A program made the position numbers and the translations under genes. From positions 1 through 64,000 of IMG/VR virus record IMGVR_UViG_3300028864_000025: a DNA stretch of 64,000 nt. One strand, given 5' to 3'. The stretch is from a virus. This document shows positions 35,176-44,988 of the stretch, piece by piece. The notes beneath the pieces are model-generated. The model saw only the letters and a program-made list of their open reading frames with translations. It was not told where the DNA came from and made no database searches. The number at the start of each line of letters is the position of its first letter. Positions within the stretch are counted from its first letter, which is position 1.

Positions 35176-36030
35176 CTACTCTTGCTGTTCTTGTTGTTTT
35201 TTTAATCTATGCTTCTTGAAATTTACTATATTTTCAGGAGTGGCAAAATAAGTAGGTAATGCTGCAACTTCTTGTGCGGCTGCCATAGGAGCTAATGCTG
35301 CTCCAACTTTAAGTGCGCGCTTTGCAACTCTAACTGAATTATCTCCCATTTTTTTACTTACCATTTTTTGGAATTCAGGATTACTTGCCGCATCTACTGT
35401 AGTTGCTTTATTTGATAGGTCTTTAAAATCTCTAGCAAATATCTTTCCACTGGCACCAACTCTTCCCAATGATTGTTCTAGGTTTTTACCTATTTCACCA
35501 CGAATAGCCTTACCTTTCTTTAATCCGTATAAACCTCCCCATAATGCTGCAACTGGTGCTGTGCTTGCGCCTATAGTTGCGGCGATACTTTTAGCATCAG
35601 GAGCTGTTCCAAATTCTTCTTTGTGTTTTTTATATAATTGATAAGTAGGAATTGTTGCTCCTCCTGCGATATCACCAATTGCCATGCCTGCCATGCCACC
35701 ATGAACCAAAGCTTTATTGAATGGCATCTTGCCTTTTTTCATAGCGAGAGCAGTACCAGCTATACCTCCAATTTTCATTGCAGTATCTTGTGCTTCGCCA
35801 TTAACCATCCCTGTTGCAATACTCTTGCCTACTGTCTTTACACCACTTTTTATCTTAGCTTTACCTTCATCATTACTTAAAGCGTATGCGCTACCTAATG
35901 CTCCTGCACCTACACCTGTTCCTATTCCAACTTTTTTAATTAAACCTTTATTTTTGTTGAACATTTTAATTGCTTTTTCTTTTATGCTTGCAGTCTTTTC
36001 TATAGATTCAATATAATATTCCTTATTCAT
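35176..36030 (-). CDS. Tagged glycine-rich protein (candidate injected/membrane-active)
   Basis: 284 residues from ATG 36030 with GGAGGTGATAATTGTT. The N-terminus MNKEYYIESIEKTASIKEK is one of the clearest Y-x3-IEK-x-A tags. After it come alternating basic and glycine/alanine-rich hydrophobic segments (VGIGTGVGAGALGSAYAL, IAATIGASTAPVAALWGG). The tag followed by membrane-active repeats recurs in four other genes here. No enzyme motif. Confidence 0.6.
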   Translation of the reverse strand: MNKEYYIESIEKTASIKEKAIKMFNKNKGLIKKVGIGTGVGAGALGSAYALSNDEGKAKIKSGVKTVGKSIATGMVNGEAQDTAMKIGGIAGTALAMKKGKMPFNKALVHGGMAGMAIGDIAGGATIPTYQLYKKHKEEFGTAPDAKSIAATIGASTAPVAALWGGLYGLKKGKAIRGEIGKNLEQSLGRVGASGKIFARDFKDLSNKATTVDAASNPEFQKMVSKKMGDNSVRVAKRALKVGAALAPMAAAQEVAALPTYFATPENIVNFKKHRLKKQQEQQE

Positions 36031-36134
36031 AACAATTATCACCTCCATCAAATTTATTATATATCAATCAATAGATTGTAACAACTTATTGATGAAAGGC
36101 TAATAATTGTGTATGATTAATTTGAGGTGATAAT

Positions 36135-36770
36135 ATGGATAAAAATAATAACAAAGAAAATGAATTAAATATCGTAAAGTTTGAGGATAACGAAAATCCA
36201 ATAGACAAAATATCAGAATTAATTAAACAATGTTTTGATAGTCTTAAAGGACAAGACTTACTAATAACAAATAGGAGAATTAGTGGTGATTATTTTTCTA
36301 CATTCGCTGACTCATTATATGCGTATGAGAAAGGTATAGTTTTATTGGAGCGTTTCTTTAAAAAAGATAAATGTAAATGGATTGGACAGGAGTATAAGGA
36401 GTTTTCAGAAAAGGATAAAGAACTCTTAAAGGAGTTTGAAGAATTTGCTCATAATATCCCAACTTCTATTGATACAACTCAAGAGGAGAGAACTAAGTAT
36501 TCTGACAAACTAGAGGGATATCAAGGAAGAATTAAGAATATAGCTCCCAAGATTGGTATAATTAATGATTATATGTATGATGATATAAGACTGATATTAT
36601 TAGATGATGTTGAAGATGAGGGCTTAAAAAATTTAAGTAATTCATATAGTTCTTTCGGAATAGCAATGTTAACAACTCTTACATGGGGAAATATTAATGG
36701 ATTATCTTTCGGAATAACAACTATTAATTATGATGATTATGTGGATTTAATCTTAATACCAATAAAATAA
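36135..36770 (+). CDS. Unknown acidic protein, isolated plus-strand gene
   Basis: 211 residues, ATG after GAGGTGATAAT. Acidic throughout and mostly helical. It is a single plus-strand gene between minus-strand ones, without the phage promoter element but with a very strong bidirectional terminator after it. No tag or known domain. Confidence 0.6.
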   Translation: MDKNNNKENELNIVKFEDNENPIDKISELIKQCFDSLKGQDLLITNRRISGDYFSTFADSLYAYEKGIVLLERFFKKDKCKWIGQEYKEFSEKDKELLKEFEEFAHNIPTSIDTTQEERTKYSDKLEGYQGRIKNIAPKIGIINDYMYDDIRLILLDDVEDEGLKNLSNSYSSFGIAMLTTLTWGNINGLSFGITTINYDDYVDLILIPIK

Positions 36771-36802
36771 AAGTGTGGCTCCAAGAGCCACACTTTTATT
36801 TT
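36764..36802. terminator. Strong bidirectional terminator
   Basis: 17-bp stem AAAATAAAAGTGTGGCT/AGCCACACTTTTATTTT around CCAAG; it serves the convergent genes on both sides. Confidence 0.85.
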
Positions 36803-38057
36803 ATCTTTCCTCGTCTTCATTGAAGTTTAATGCTATTTCATCTAAACCTTCAATTTCATCTAACTTTACATTGCCGTAATTTTCATCACCAGTTTGTTCA
36901 GCAACTCTTCTCTTATTTTCTTCAATAAGCTCTTCTTCTCTTTTTCCATATAATTGAAGAACCACTTCTTGAGAGTGTTTATCATTATTTCCACTTCTTC
37001 CCGACATAGCTCTGATTTCTTCCACCTTATCATGAGCGAAAGACATCATTTTAGCGGTTTTAAATAATGGGTCAACTACATCTCTATCCTTATCAGCATC
37101 CAATGAAACGAATCGCTTGTATGCTTTACCTACAACATCAGCAAACATATCTTCGAAGCTTGCCTCATTCATTTCTGCTATATTAACTGCAGCATTTGTA
37201 TACATCATATTCAAACCTTTTATGTTGTCTGATAATTCAGATACTCTTTTTTCGGTTTGATCGATAAGACTAACCCTGTCTCCCATACTTAATTCTTCGT
37301 AATCACCAATGCCATCTTCCACATCTTTAAGTAATGTGTTCAAGGAATTTTTTTCAGTAACAAGAGAGTTTATTTTATCCTCGATTGTTTGAGTCTGTAT
37401 ATTAAAAAACATTGATTTATATAATTGGATATCCTGATCATAAACACTAAATTTTAATTGTTCTCTACAATATCTAGTTATTCTATCTGTAGGAACATTT
37501 TCCAATAAGAATTTATCTATTAGGTATCTTTTCTCAAATAACAATATTTTTTCAACAGCACCTTTTCCTCTAGTCGATGTTGATGATGTAAGTAATCTAT
37601 TTCCTTTTTCATCAACAGGTAAATTAACTGCACTGCCATGGAATCTGTATATTTCTTGGCACCACATCTCATCTATATCTAGTGATTTTATTAATTTACA
37701 AAATTTAACTTGACCATCTAAATCATCTCCTAAATCCAGTCTATAATTCAGGAGTTCTTTAGTATATGCACCTCTCTTTGATTTTGCTCTAAGAAGTTTA
37801 TTTTTATAATCTGCATAAATATTCGCAAGTCCGAAATGTTTTATCAATGGATCCATAACAGCTAAATAATATAGTGTCAATGGTTTTTCGTGAGGTGCTG
37901 ATAGTCCCAATTTTTGTAATTCTTTCTTTATAACTATTGGAGAATACCTTTTACTTAAAAGATATCTGATGTACTTAATGTGAGGCTTCTTCTCTATTCC
38001 TTCAATGGTTTGCCTATATTTAGGATCTAGTTTTTCAAAATCTATTTTTATACCCAC
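36801..38057 (-). CDS. Unknown protein next to the packaged set; possible small terminase
   Basis: 418 residues. The N-terminal 60 residues resemble a helix-turn-helix (YIRYLLSKRYSPIVIKKELQKLG). A central coiled coil follows around residues 220-290. LFKTAK is a K-x-A motif near residue 330 and the C-terminal tail is acidic. HTH plus coiled coil and acidic tail, located upstream of terL, would suit a small terminase subunit, but the protein is longer than usual. Held at low confidence. Confidence 0.4.
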   Translation of the reverse strand: MGIKIDFEKLDPKYRQTIEGIEKKPHIKYIRYLLSKRYSPIVIKKELQKLGLSAPHEKPLTLYYLAVMDPLIKHFGLANIYADYKNKLLRAKSKRGAYTKELLNYRLDLGDDLDGQVKFCKLIKSLDIDEMWCQEIYRFHGSAVNLPVDEKGNRLLTSSTSTRGKGAVEKILLFEKRYLIDKFLLENVPTDRITRYCREQLKFSVYDQDIQLYKSMFFNIQTQTIEDKINSLVTEKNSLNTLLKDVEDGIGDYEELSMGDRVSLIDQTEKRVSELSDNIKGLNMMYTNAAVNIAEMNEASFEDMFADVVGKAYKRFVSLDADKDRDVVDPLFKTAKMMSFAHDKVEEIRAMSGRSGNNDKHSQEVVLQLYGKREEELIEENKRRVAEQTGDENYGNVKLDEIEGLDEIALNFNEDEER

Positions 38058-38117
38058 GTTATTCCCTCCGTTTCTATTTCATTATAAATGCAAAGATAAT
38101 TTTTGTAAAACAAGGCT

Positions 38118-39731
38118 CTAACTACTAAACTTATTTTTTATCTTTTGAATTAAACTTTCTTTTGGTCTCATTTTACGGTTATTTTCATCAAGTAAATTAT
38201 ATAGTAGTTGATTTTGTTTAGCCTTATTATCAGCTATTTCATAAATAACTTCATCAGGAGTCCTATATGGAGATTTAAATAAACCTAACGTTTTTGGCAT
38301 AGTAGATAGATACCTATTTACTTCGACCTTTCGTTCGCCCTCCGCCCGTTTCGATTGACCGAACGCTCTTATTCCTCTGGCTTCCATTTGCTTCATTCTT
38401 TCTGGATTATAGTGACCATCTAAGGCACCTTCCCATGTAGTATCTCCAAGAGATAATCCTTCTGCTCCTGCCCCACTTATAAGCATTACTCTTTTCTTTC
38501 TAGCATTATAATCATTAACATCATTCTGTCTAGTTTCTTCTGTAACTCCTTTATTACCCTTACCTATAAACTTTCCATAACTTATTCCTCTATCCTTAAG
38601 TCCTGCTTCTAATACATCAGCTCCACCATTAATCATATTAGTTAGTAGTATTGCTTGACCATCAGGAGTTGTCTTTAAATGTTCTTGCATATCACTAAGC
38701 ATCTTATCTGTTTTTGGTGATAGCCTTGAACTTTCTTTTAGTGATATTCCAGGAACTACTGAACCAACACTATTAACTAATTTTCTTGCTTCTATCATAC
38801 GATTAAATGCTTTTGATATTTCATCATCTTTTAGGGTTTCTAATCTTTTTTGTTTTATTATTTCTCTTAGTTTAGGGTCATTCTTAATTAATTGCTTATA
38901 ATATTTAGCTTGCTCTTTAGATAATGGAACTTTTTCGGTATGAGTTTCTTTAAGTGGAATCTTGGCCATAGGTCTAACATCATCAACGCTAGCATAGTCA
39001 ACATATTTAGCTAAGTCACCTTGCAATCTTTTCTTATTGTTAAAACCAGTAACAGGAACTCTATTCTCCTTAAGTCCTTTATATTTAGGTGAAGTACTTC
39101 TCTTTAGATAATTCTTATCAAAATCTTTCGAAGTAGCACCTAGATGATGTTCGCCTTGTGAAGCTAAATCAACTAAATTGTACATATCAGGAATATGATT
39201 ATTTACTATAGAGCCTGTTAATCCTATAAAATTCTTGTATTTATCTCTAGTGCTTTTGAAACTATCTAATGTCGCAGTATCATTATTTCTAAGCTTATGC
39301 ATTTCATCAGCTATGACTGTGTCAGCACCAGTATCCCTTAAGATAGCTTCAGGATTTTTCCTGAACATTTCATATGAAATTATATTATAGTCAGAATCTT
39401 TATTGGGTGCATGACCTGTTCCTTTTGATATCTCACCCATATTACCCACAATATTATATTTACTGTCCGTAAATTTTTTTACACCATCATTTCCAAAATT
39501 ATGTCTTAAACTTGCTGGAGTAACTACGAGTGCTTTGTTCGCTAAGCCTTTTTCTTTCATCTTTTCGAACTTAGCTATCGATGATAATGTTTTACCACTT
39601 CCAACATCGTGCGCAACAATCATACTGTTTGATGGATTATCAACTACACGTTTTTGAAACGGATTAAATTCTATATCATCATGAAGTTTTGCTTGTTTCT
39701 CTATTTGCTCTTTATATTTATCTCTTTTCAT
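38118..39731 (-). CDS. SF2/SNF2-type helicase carrying the IEKQA tag
   Basis: 537 residues from ATG 39731 (AGGAGG seven bases away). The N-terminus is MKRDKYKEQIEKQAK, then FNPFQKRVVDNP, motif I GSGKT (44-48), VVTPASLRHNF, ADEMH (DExH variant, about 140), GLTGSIVNN, and the second RecA lobe with LISGAGAEGLSL and QMEARGIRAFGQ. The SF2 architecture is complete. The tag marks it as a candidate packaged protein, reminiscent of the helicase DarB carried in phage P1 heads. Confidence 0.8.
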   Translation of the reverse strand: MKRDKYKEQIEKQAKLHDDIEFNPFQKRVVDNPSNSMIVAHDVGSGKTLSSIAKFEKMKEKGLANKALVVTPASLRHNFGNDGVKKFTDSKYNIVGNMGEISKGTGHAPNKDSDYNIISYEMFRKNPEAILRDTGADTVIADEMHKLRNNDTATLDSFKSTRDKYKNFIGLTGSIVNNHIPDMYNLVDLASQGEHHLGATSKDFDKNYLKRSTSPKYKGLKENRVPVTGFNNKKRLQGDLAKYVDYASVDDVRPMAKIPLKETHTEKVPLSKEQAKYYKQLIKNDPKLREIIKQKRLETLKDDEISKAFNRMIEARKLVNSVGSVVPGISLKESSRLSPKTDKMLSDMQEHLKTTPDGQAILLTNMINGGADVLEAGLKDRGISYGKFIGKGNKGVTEETRQNDVNDYNARKKRVMLISGAGAEGLSLGDTTWEGALDGHYNPERMKQMEARGIRAFGQSKRAEGERKVEVNRYLSTMPKTLGLFKSPYRTPDEVIYEIADNKAKQNQLLYNLLDENNRKMRPKESLIQKIKNKFSS

Positions 39732-40557
39732 CACTATGCCTCCTAAACTTACTTAATCCATAAGCTCCAAGTCCAATACCAGCTGTCCCGATTCCAATTC
39801 CAAGTGCAAGCTTTTTATTTATTCTTGATTTAGGTATATTTCTTATTTTATCTTTATATTTCTCTTTGTTTTTATAGCAATGATCAATTATTATTTTGTC
39901 ATTATCTCTAGCTAGATAAGCTTGAAACGGTTTTTTCTGAACATAATCCATTCTTGATATTTCTAAGTCCTTTTTAAATTGATTACTCATATCCTTATTG
40001 ACAGATATTTTTTTGCCATAATTTTTCAAACCATCATTTTTAGGATCTAATAGGCTTCTTGATAATTTCAATTTTTTAGGGAAAGATTTATTCTCGTAAT
40101 ATGGAGAGAATGCTCCCTCATTCATCATTTGAGCATCAAAACCATGAGTTCCCTTTACTATAGCATTTCTCTTCGAAACAGCATTATAGAGTTCTTTATC
40201 TCCCTTGCTTAATTTTTTTACTCCTGAAAACTTATCAAATACATTTAACATTGCTTTCTCGGATTTACTCATGTTTGAGTTCTTGATATCAAAATCAGCA
40301 AGTGATTTTGGTGATACTATATTTGTCTTACCACCCTTAGAATTTATTTGCTGAAATTCTTTATCATCCACAATATCATTCATATCCCATTTTTCTATTA
40401 AATTTTTATTCCCTAGTTCCACACCCTTTGCAATTTCGGAATTACTCTTTCCTACAGTTTTAATTAATTTATTTCGATTTTTATTTGATAACTCATGATA
40501 TTTCTCTTTCCATTTTGTTGCAGCTTGCTTTTCTATTTGCTCTTTATATCGATTCAA
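39718..40557 (-). CDS. Tagged protein of unknown function
   Basis: 279 residues from TTG 40557 behind GAGGAGTGAG. N-terminus NRYKEQIEKQAATKWKEK. The middle is lysine-rich with GTHGFDAQMMNEGAFSPYY (about residues 135-155), and the C-terminus has one membrane-type segment (LALGIGIGTAGIGLGAYGL) with a basic end. It overlaps the helicase by 14 bases. No catalytic family was recognised; a small enzyme domain around HGFD is possible. Confidence 0.6.
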   Translation of the reverse strand: MNRYKEQIEKQAATKWKEKYHELSNKNRNKLIKTVGKSNSEIAKGVELGNKNLIEKWDMNDIVDDKEFQQINSKGGKTNIVSPKSLADFDIKNSNMSKSEKAMLNVFDKFSGVKKLSKGDKELYNAVSKRNAIVKGTHGFDAQMMNEGAFSPYYENKSFPKKLKLSRSLLDPKNDGLKNYGKKISVNKDMSNQFKKDLEISRMDYVQKKPFQAYLARDNDKIIIDHCYKNKEKYKDKIRNIPKSRINKKLALGIGIGTAGIGLGAYGLSKFRRHSDEKR

Positions 40558-40629
40558 TTCAACTCACTCCTCTCTATCTAACACTAATTCTATCACACAT
40601 ATTTTTTAAATTAAATAAATGATATATTG

Positions 40630-40644
40630 GTATAAGATATTAAA
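40630..40644 (+). promoter_or_regulatory. Phage promoter-like element (GTATAAGATATTAAA)
   Basis: Exact copy, 28 bases before the start of the gene at 40673. Confidence 0.65.
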
Positions 40645-40672
40645 GGAATAAAATAGAAAAGGAGAGATAAAT

Positions 40673-41206
40673 ATGGAAAAAATATTAAAAAATAAAAGTA
40701 ACGTAATAGCAATAATAGTGGCAATTTTTATAGTAGGTAGTGTAATGGGGATGAACATAGGAATAAGATATGAACAAACAATTAATACTCAAAGAGCAGC
40801 AGATGTAATTAATGTGAATATACAAAAACAAATGAAAGAGAAAGAATATTTTGATATAGAGTTTAATAAAATAAAAAATGGATTCGTAGAATCAACAGGA
40901 GAATTATATAAAGAAACTAAGGACAAAACAGGATTTAATTTTGACAAGGATTCGAAACAAAGAATGGCAAATGCATTAGTTAAATTAGGAAACATAACAA
41001 AAGAAAGCAGTAATTTGAAAGTACCAACAGATTTAGATAATATACAAATATATTCAGATATAAAGGATATAAGTAAATATATAGATAGATTTAGTATTAG
41101 ATTTATTGATGGAGTTGATAATAAAAGCAAAGATAGTTTAGATCAAGCAGCAGAAGAAATAAAAAATATAAACAAAATAATTGATAATAACAAATTAAAA
41201 CAATAA
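40673..41206 (+). CDS. Membrane-anchored small protein
   Basis: 177 residues; AAAGGAGAG before the ATG. One N-terminal membrane helix (VIAIIVAIFIVGSVMGMNIG, about residues 11-30), then a helical outside domain. It is a single-gene unit: promoter element at 40630, terminator at 41206. No tag. The function is unknown. Confidence 0.65.
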   Translation: MEKILKNKSNVIAIIVAIFIVGSVMGMNIGIRYEQTINTQRAADVINVNIQKQMKEKEYFDIEFNKIKNGFVESTGELYKETKDKTGFNFDKDSKQRMANALVKLGNITKESSNLKVPTDLDNIQIYSDIKDISKYIDRFSIRFIDGVDNKSKDSLDQAAEEIKNINKIIDNNKLKQ

Positions 41207-41236
41207 AAATAAAGTGGCGAAAGCCACTTTATTTTC
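41206..41236. terminator. Bidirectional terminator
   Basis: AAATAAAGTGGC/GCCACTTTATTT with GAAA loop. Confidence 0.8.
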
Positions 41237-42019
41237 TTAATAGTTTAATGAATATCTTGCCTCATTTCTTATTCTATCTAAGTTTGGAGATACCTTATTT
41301 TGTGCGTGATTAAAGGCACCATTTTGATCCATCGCTACTCCAGTTAATCTTCCGAAACCTGCTCCAAGTCCTGCACCTAATCCTCCAGAAAGAACAACTT
41401 TCCCTAGTCTATTAGTTGTTCCTCCTGCCAATCCTAATCCTAATCCTGCTAATGCTCCAACTCCAGTTCCAATCTTAAGACCTGTCTTTTTTGCAGTTAA
41501 ACTATCATATTTATTTTGATATTCTTTAGAGCTGTAGACATTACTTATTGATGAATCTAACTCTTTATATTTATTTAAAGTATCTTCACTAACCCTTTTA
41601 TTAGTCTTATGAGCAACTAATACTTTCATAATATCTTCATTCATACCATTAACTAAAGCTGATTGTATATCATTTCTGATATGAGGTTTCAGATCATCTT
41701 GAAGAGAATTTGGTAGTCTCCTATACCAAATAGAATTAGTTACATCACTCAAATGTTTATCGGTCTTTTCGCGTATAGATAAGGCTTCATTATTAGTCTT
41801 TTGGTGTTTTGCTTCGTTGCTTCTCGTCGGAGTGCTCGTCGCATATCTCGTCGCACTCCTTGTATGTTGATTAATATCGTTCTTATATTGTTCTTTAGTC
41901 TTTTTGAACTGACCACTTCTAAATCCACTATCTGCTGATTGATTGGAATTACCTCCAAAATCTCCGCTTCTGTATTCGCCAGTTACTGCCTCTTTTTCAA
42001 TTTGTTCTTTGTAATTCAT
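41237..42019 (-). CDS. Tagged glycine-rich protein
   Basis: 260 residues from ATG 42019 (GAGGAAGGTG upstream). MNYKEQIEKEAVTGEYRSG opens the chain, a basic Ser/Thr/Arg-rich region follows, and the last third is very glycine-rich and hydrophobic (AGLGLGLAGG, GGLGAGLGAGFG). Similar in layout to the genes at 35176 and 43625. It may insert into a membrane. Unknown function. Confidence 0.6.
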   Translation of the reverse strand: MNYKEQIEKEAVTGEYRSGDFGGNSNQSADSGFRSGQFKKTKEQYKNDINQHTRSATRYATSTPTRSNEAKHQKTNNEALSIREKTDKHLSDVTNSIWYRRLPNSLQDDLKPHIRNDIQSALVNGMNEDIMKVLVAHKTNKRVSEDTLNKYKELDSSISNVYSSKEYQNKYDSLTAKKTGLKIGTGVGALAGLGLGLAGGTTNRLGKVVLSGGLGAGLGAGFGRLTGVAMDQNGAFNHAQNKVSPNLDRIRNEARYSLNY

Positions 42020-42020
42020 A

Positions 42021-43604
42021 TTACAATACACCTTCCTCTTCGCCCATATTCGTTTTAAAAATTTTTGAACTTAAGTCATTAAACTTATCTCTTGCAGGCT
42101 GTAACTTATTTGAAATTGCCCTAATCTTATTCTTGGTATCACTTGCTATCATTGATGCCCTTGGCTTTGCAACCTGTAGTCCGTTTCTTATTCCTTCTTT
42201 AGCAATATCCAAATCTCTTTGTGACATCGCTAAAAGTGGAAAGGGTGCATCAAAAAGAGTATCGAAAGCATTGTCCTTAACTATTTTAGTTACTTTTTGA
42301 ACAACTGGAGATTCTCTTAATTTTTTTCCATACATTTTTCCTCCAGCAAATATTGCTTGTTTTTCTATTTCCTCTATATAGTATTCCTTAGATTTCTTCT
42401 CAAAGTTAGAAGATTTTTTTCCTTTAAGCTGATTCATAATATGGCTTTCTGATACTTTAAATAGTTTTAATCCATATTCCTTTGCCATATCCTTAAAACT
42501 ATTAAATTGTTCTTCAAAGACTATGTGTATATCTTTATTTGTAGTTATGCTCTCAATATCATTCTTATATCTTAGAGGCTTAAAATCACCTTTTATTTTG
42601 TACATCGAACAAGGTTTGTTTATATCTACATCACTAGTATATTTTAATACTGTGCCTGTGTAGTTGCTTTCCGTAGGAACTTTACTATCCTTAGTCAGTA
42701 CATTGAATCTAGCAGTACCATCATTCCACTTTAATCCAAAAGCAGCAGAGAAAGAAGGATATTTAGACGCGAATAAAACATCTCCTTTGTTGTTTCCTGA
42801 TGTATCTTCTGATAATCTAAATTTCTTTATTCCTTGAACTGGTGAAGCATGATAATAAACATTTTCTCCAGCTTCTTTTTCAATACTATTATCATTATCC
42901 TCGCTAGCTGTGCTTTTGATGAAAGAAAACTTTCCTATAGCACCTTTTAATGTTGGTGCAGTAGCACATGCTCTATGAGTGTAGCAGAAGTATATAGTTT
43001 CTCCACTAGGCATAAATGCTTTCGATATACCTAATTCTCCATTATTATACCAAACCGCCTTACCCTCTCTTACTATTTTCTTTTCATCAGAAGTTAAAGG
43101 TATTTGATATTTTTTAAGATCTTTCATTTTGTATCTTTTCTCGGCTACTTTATCAAATCCACTAAGTATCTCATTTGCTTTTTGTTCAATAAGTTCTTCT
43201 ATGCTTTTTTCTGCTCCACCTGTGTATTTACCATAATATACAGGAACTTCTTTGATTCCTTTAAATTCGCAAGCTTCCTTTCTATGATGTCCATCAAGCA
43301 AAATAGAATGACCTTTTGTTTGAGGGGTAATTCCTTGGAATTTATCTACCACCATGAAAGGATTAATATTTCCAGGCTTTATAGTTTCTGCAATATTAAA
43401 CACCTTTTCTTTATTTACAGGTTTATCGATACCTTGTAGTTTATCTATCTTCATCATTTTCTTTTGCCATTTATAATTCTTTACAAGTTTTATTGCACCA
43501 TCTTCATTAGGTGTCTTGTATTCATGGGAAGTAGCAATCATATAAGCTACTTCTCTATCAATGGAACCTTTCAGAAATGCCCTATCTATCTTCTCTAATT
43601 TCAT
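42021..43604 (-). CDS. Multidomain protein: ParB/Srx-like domain, ADP-ribosyltransferase-like domain, internal processing tags
   Basis: 527 residues, AGGAGAAACGCA before the ATG. Residues ~85-125 hold the ParB/sulfiredoxin-like site (SILLDGHHRKEACEFKGI). FDKVAEKRY (~151) and SIEKEAG (~240-246) are tag-like sites. Right after the second comes YYHASPVQGIKKF...VLFASKYPSFSAAFG (~250-290), which has the shape of an ADP-ribosyltransferase-like fold (H-x-S then a strand and a helix). EYYIEEIEKQA (~410) opens a basic C-terminal piece. Tags fall between domains, as expected if they are cut sites. The ART call is by eye. Confidence 0.55.
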   Translation of the reverse strand: MKLEKIDRAFLKGSIDREVAYMIATSHEYKTPNEDGAIKLVKNYKWQKKMMKIDKLQGIDKPVNKEKVFNIAETIKPGNINPFMVVDKFQGITPQTKGHSILLDGHHRKEACEFKGIKEVPVYYGKYTGGAEKSIEELIEQKANEILSGFDKVAEKRYKMKDLKKYQIPLTSDEKKIVREGKAVWYNNGELGISKAFMPSGETIYFCYTHRACATAPTLKGAIGKFSFIKSTASEDNDNSIEKEAGENVYYHASPVQGIKKFRLSEDTSGNNKGDVLFASKYPSFSAAFGLKWNDGTARFNVLTKDSKVPTESNYTGTVLKYTSDVDINKPCSMYKIKGDFKPLRYKNDIESITTNKDIHIVFEEQFNSFKDMAKEYGLKLFKVSESHIMNQLKGKKSSNFEKKSKEYYIEEIEKQAIFAGGKMYGKKLRESPVVQKVTKIVKDNAFDTLFDAPFPLLAMSQRDLDIAKEGIRNGLQVAKPRASMIASDTKNKIRAISNKLQPARDKFNDLSSKIFKTNMGEEEGVL

Positions 43605-43624
43605 TGCGTTTCTCCTTTCATTTA

Positions 43625-44095
<471 letters not shown>

Positions 44096-44172
44096 TAATT
44101 TTCCTCCTATCATATAATTATCATAGGTTCATTATAACTTAATTTATTATTTTTTAAAAATAATAATAAATG

Positions 44173-44187
44173 GTATAAGATATTTGT
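44173..44187 (+). promoter_or_regulatory. Phage promoter-like element, 3' variant
   Basis: GTATAAGATATTTGT; the last four bases differ from the consensus and begin a small ATTTGT/ACAAAT hairpin (about 44182-44200). Confidence 0.5.
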
Positions 44188-44225
44188 AAATAGAACAAAT
44201 AATAAAAGAAGGAAGGATGATTTAC

Positions 44226-44426
44226 ATGATAAACAAAATTAAGGAAAAAGTAGGGAAAGCAGGATTAATTGGAGGAGCAGCAATAGTAGTAGCAGGAATA
44301 GCAACAGGAGCAATAACATTTATGGCAAGAAAAGACAAAAAGGATATAATAAACAAAATTAAAGAAAACAATGAAAAAGTTGAAGAGAAAGTTGAAAATG
44401 AAGAAGATCAATCAGAAACTAAATAA
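44226..44426 (+). CDS. Tiny membrane protein
   Basis: 66 residues; ATG 44226 chosen because AAGGAAGG lies nine bases upstream (ATG 44217 overlaps it). One membrane helix (LIGGAAIVVAGIATGAITFM) between a lysine-rich head and an acidic tail. Nearly all codons end in A or T. Ends with a terminator at 44451. Confidence 0.6.
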   Translation: MINKIKEKVGKAGLIGGAAIVVAGIATGAITFMARKDKKDIINKIKENNEKVEEKVENEEDQSETK

Positions 44427-44450
44427 AGAATAATTTGGAAGAAATATATT

Positions 44451-44482
44451 AAGAATAAAGATGAAAATCTTTATTCTTTTTG
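44451..44482 (+). terminator. Rho-independent terminator
   Basis: AAGAATAAAGAT and ATCTTTATTCTT with GAAA loop and T-run; the ATG inside (44461) is not a start. Confidence 0.8.
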
Positions 44483-44508
44483 TTCTCAAAAAAGAAAGGA
44501 TGATATCG

Positions 44509-44955
44509 ATGATCAATAAAGAAAAATTAACAGTGTATGGTATACTAGGAGGATTAACAATTATATCAGGAACAATAGGTGGAGCATTAACTGCTGTTAT
44601 AATGACAAAAAGCAATAGAGCAAATAAAAAGGCTATAGCAGTAAATGAAAATAAGAATGAAATATTTAAGAATGAGATCTATGAATCATTAAATAAATAT
44701 AGTGCTGACTTCGAGAGCAGTATTGAAATACTAGCTAAGTCAAATGATGTAATAGAAGAATCTATCACTAGAGCGAAAGATACAATAACAAAAGTAGCAG
44801 AAGCTGAAAATAAAGCTACAGAAAATATATCCAATGAATTAAAGAAAATAACTAATGATTCTATCATTAAAATACAGCAAGAAGGAAATCGAATTTTCGC
44901 TGAAACAAATGAACACTTTGAAAAAAATAAACAAAAATATTGGGAAGAAAAATAA
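44509..44955 (+). CDS. Small membrane-anchored coiled-coil protein
   Basis: 148 residues from ATG 44509 (AAAGAAAGG at proper spacing). One membrane segment (GILGGLTIISGTIGGALTAV) then ~115 residues of heptad-like helix. No promoter element directly upstream, so transcription may come through the previous terminator. The function is unknown. Confidence 0.6.
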   Translation: MINKEKLTVYGILGGLTIISGTIGGALTAVIMTKSNRANKKAIAVNENKNEIFKNEIYESLNKYSADFESSIEILAKSNDVIEESITRAKDTITKVAEAENKATENISNELKKITNDSIIKIQQEGNRIFAETNEHFEKNKQKYWEEK

Positions 44956-44988
44956 ATAATAGCTGGGGTTCTGCCCCAGCTATTATTT
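44954..44988. terminator. Bidirectional terminator
   Basis: AAATAATAGCTGGGG/CCCCAGCTATTATTT around a short loop, between convergent genes. Confidence 0.85.
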
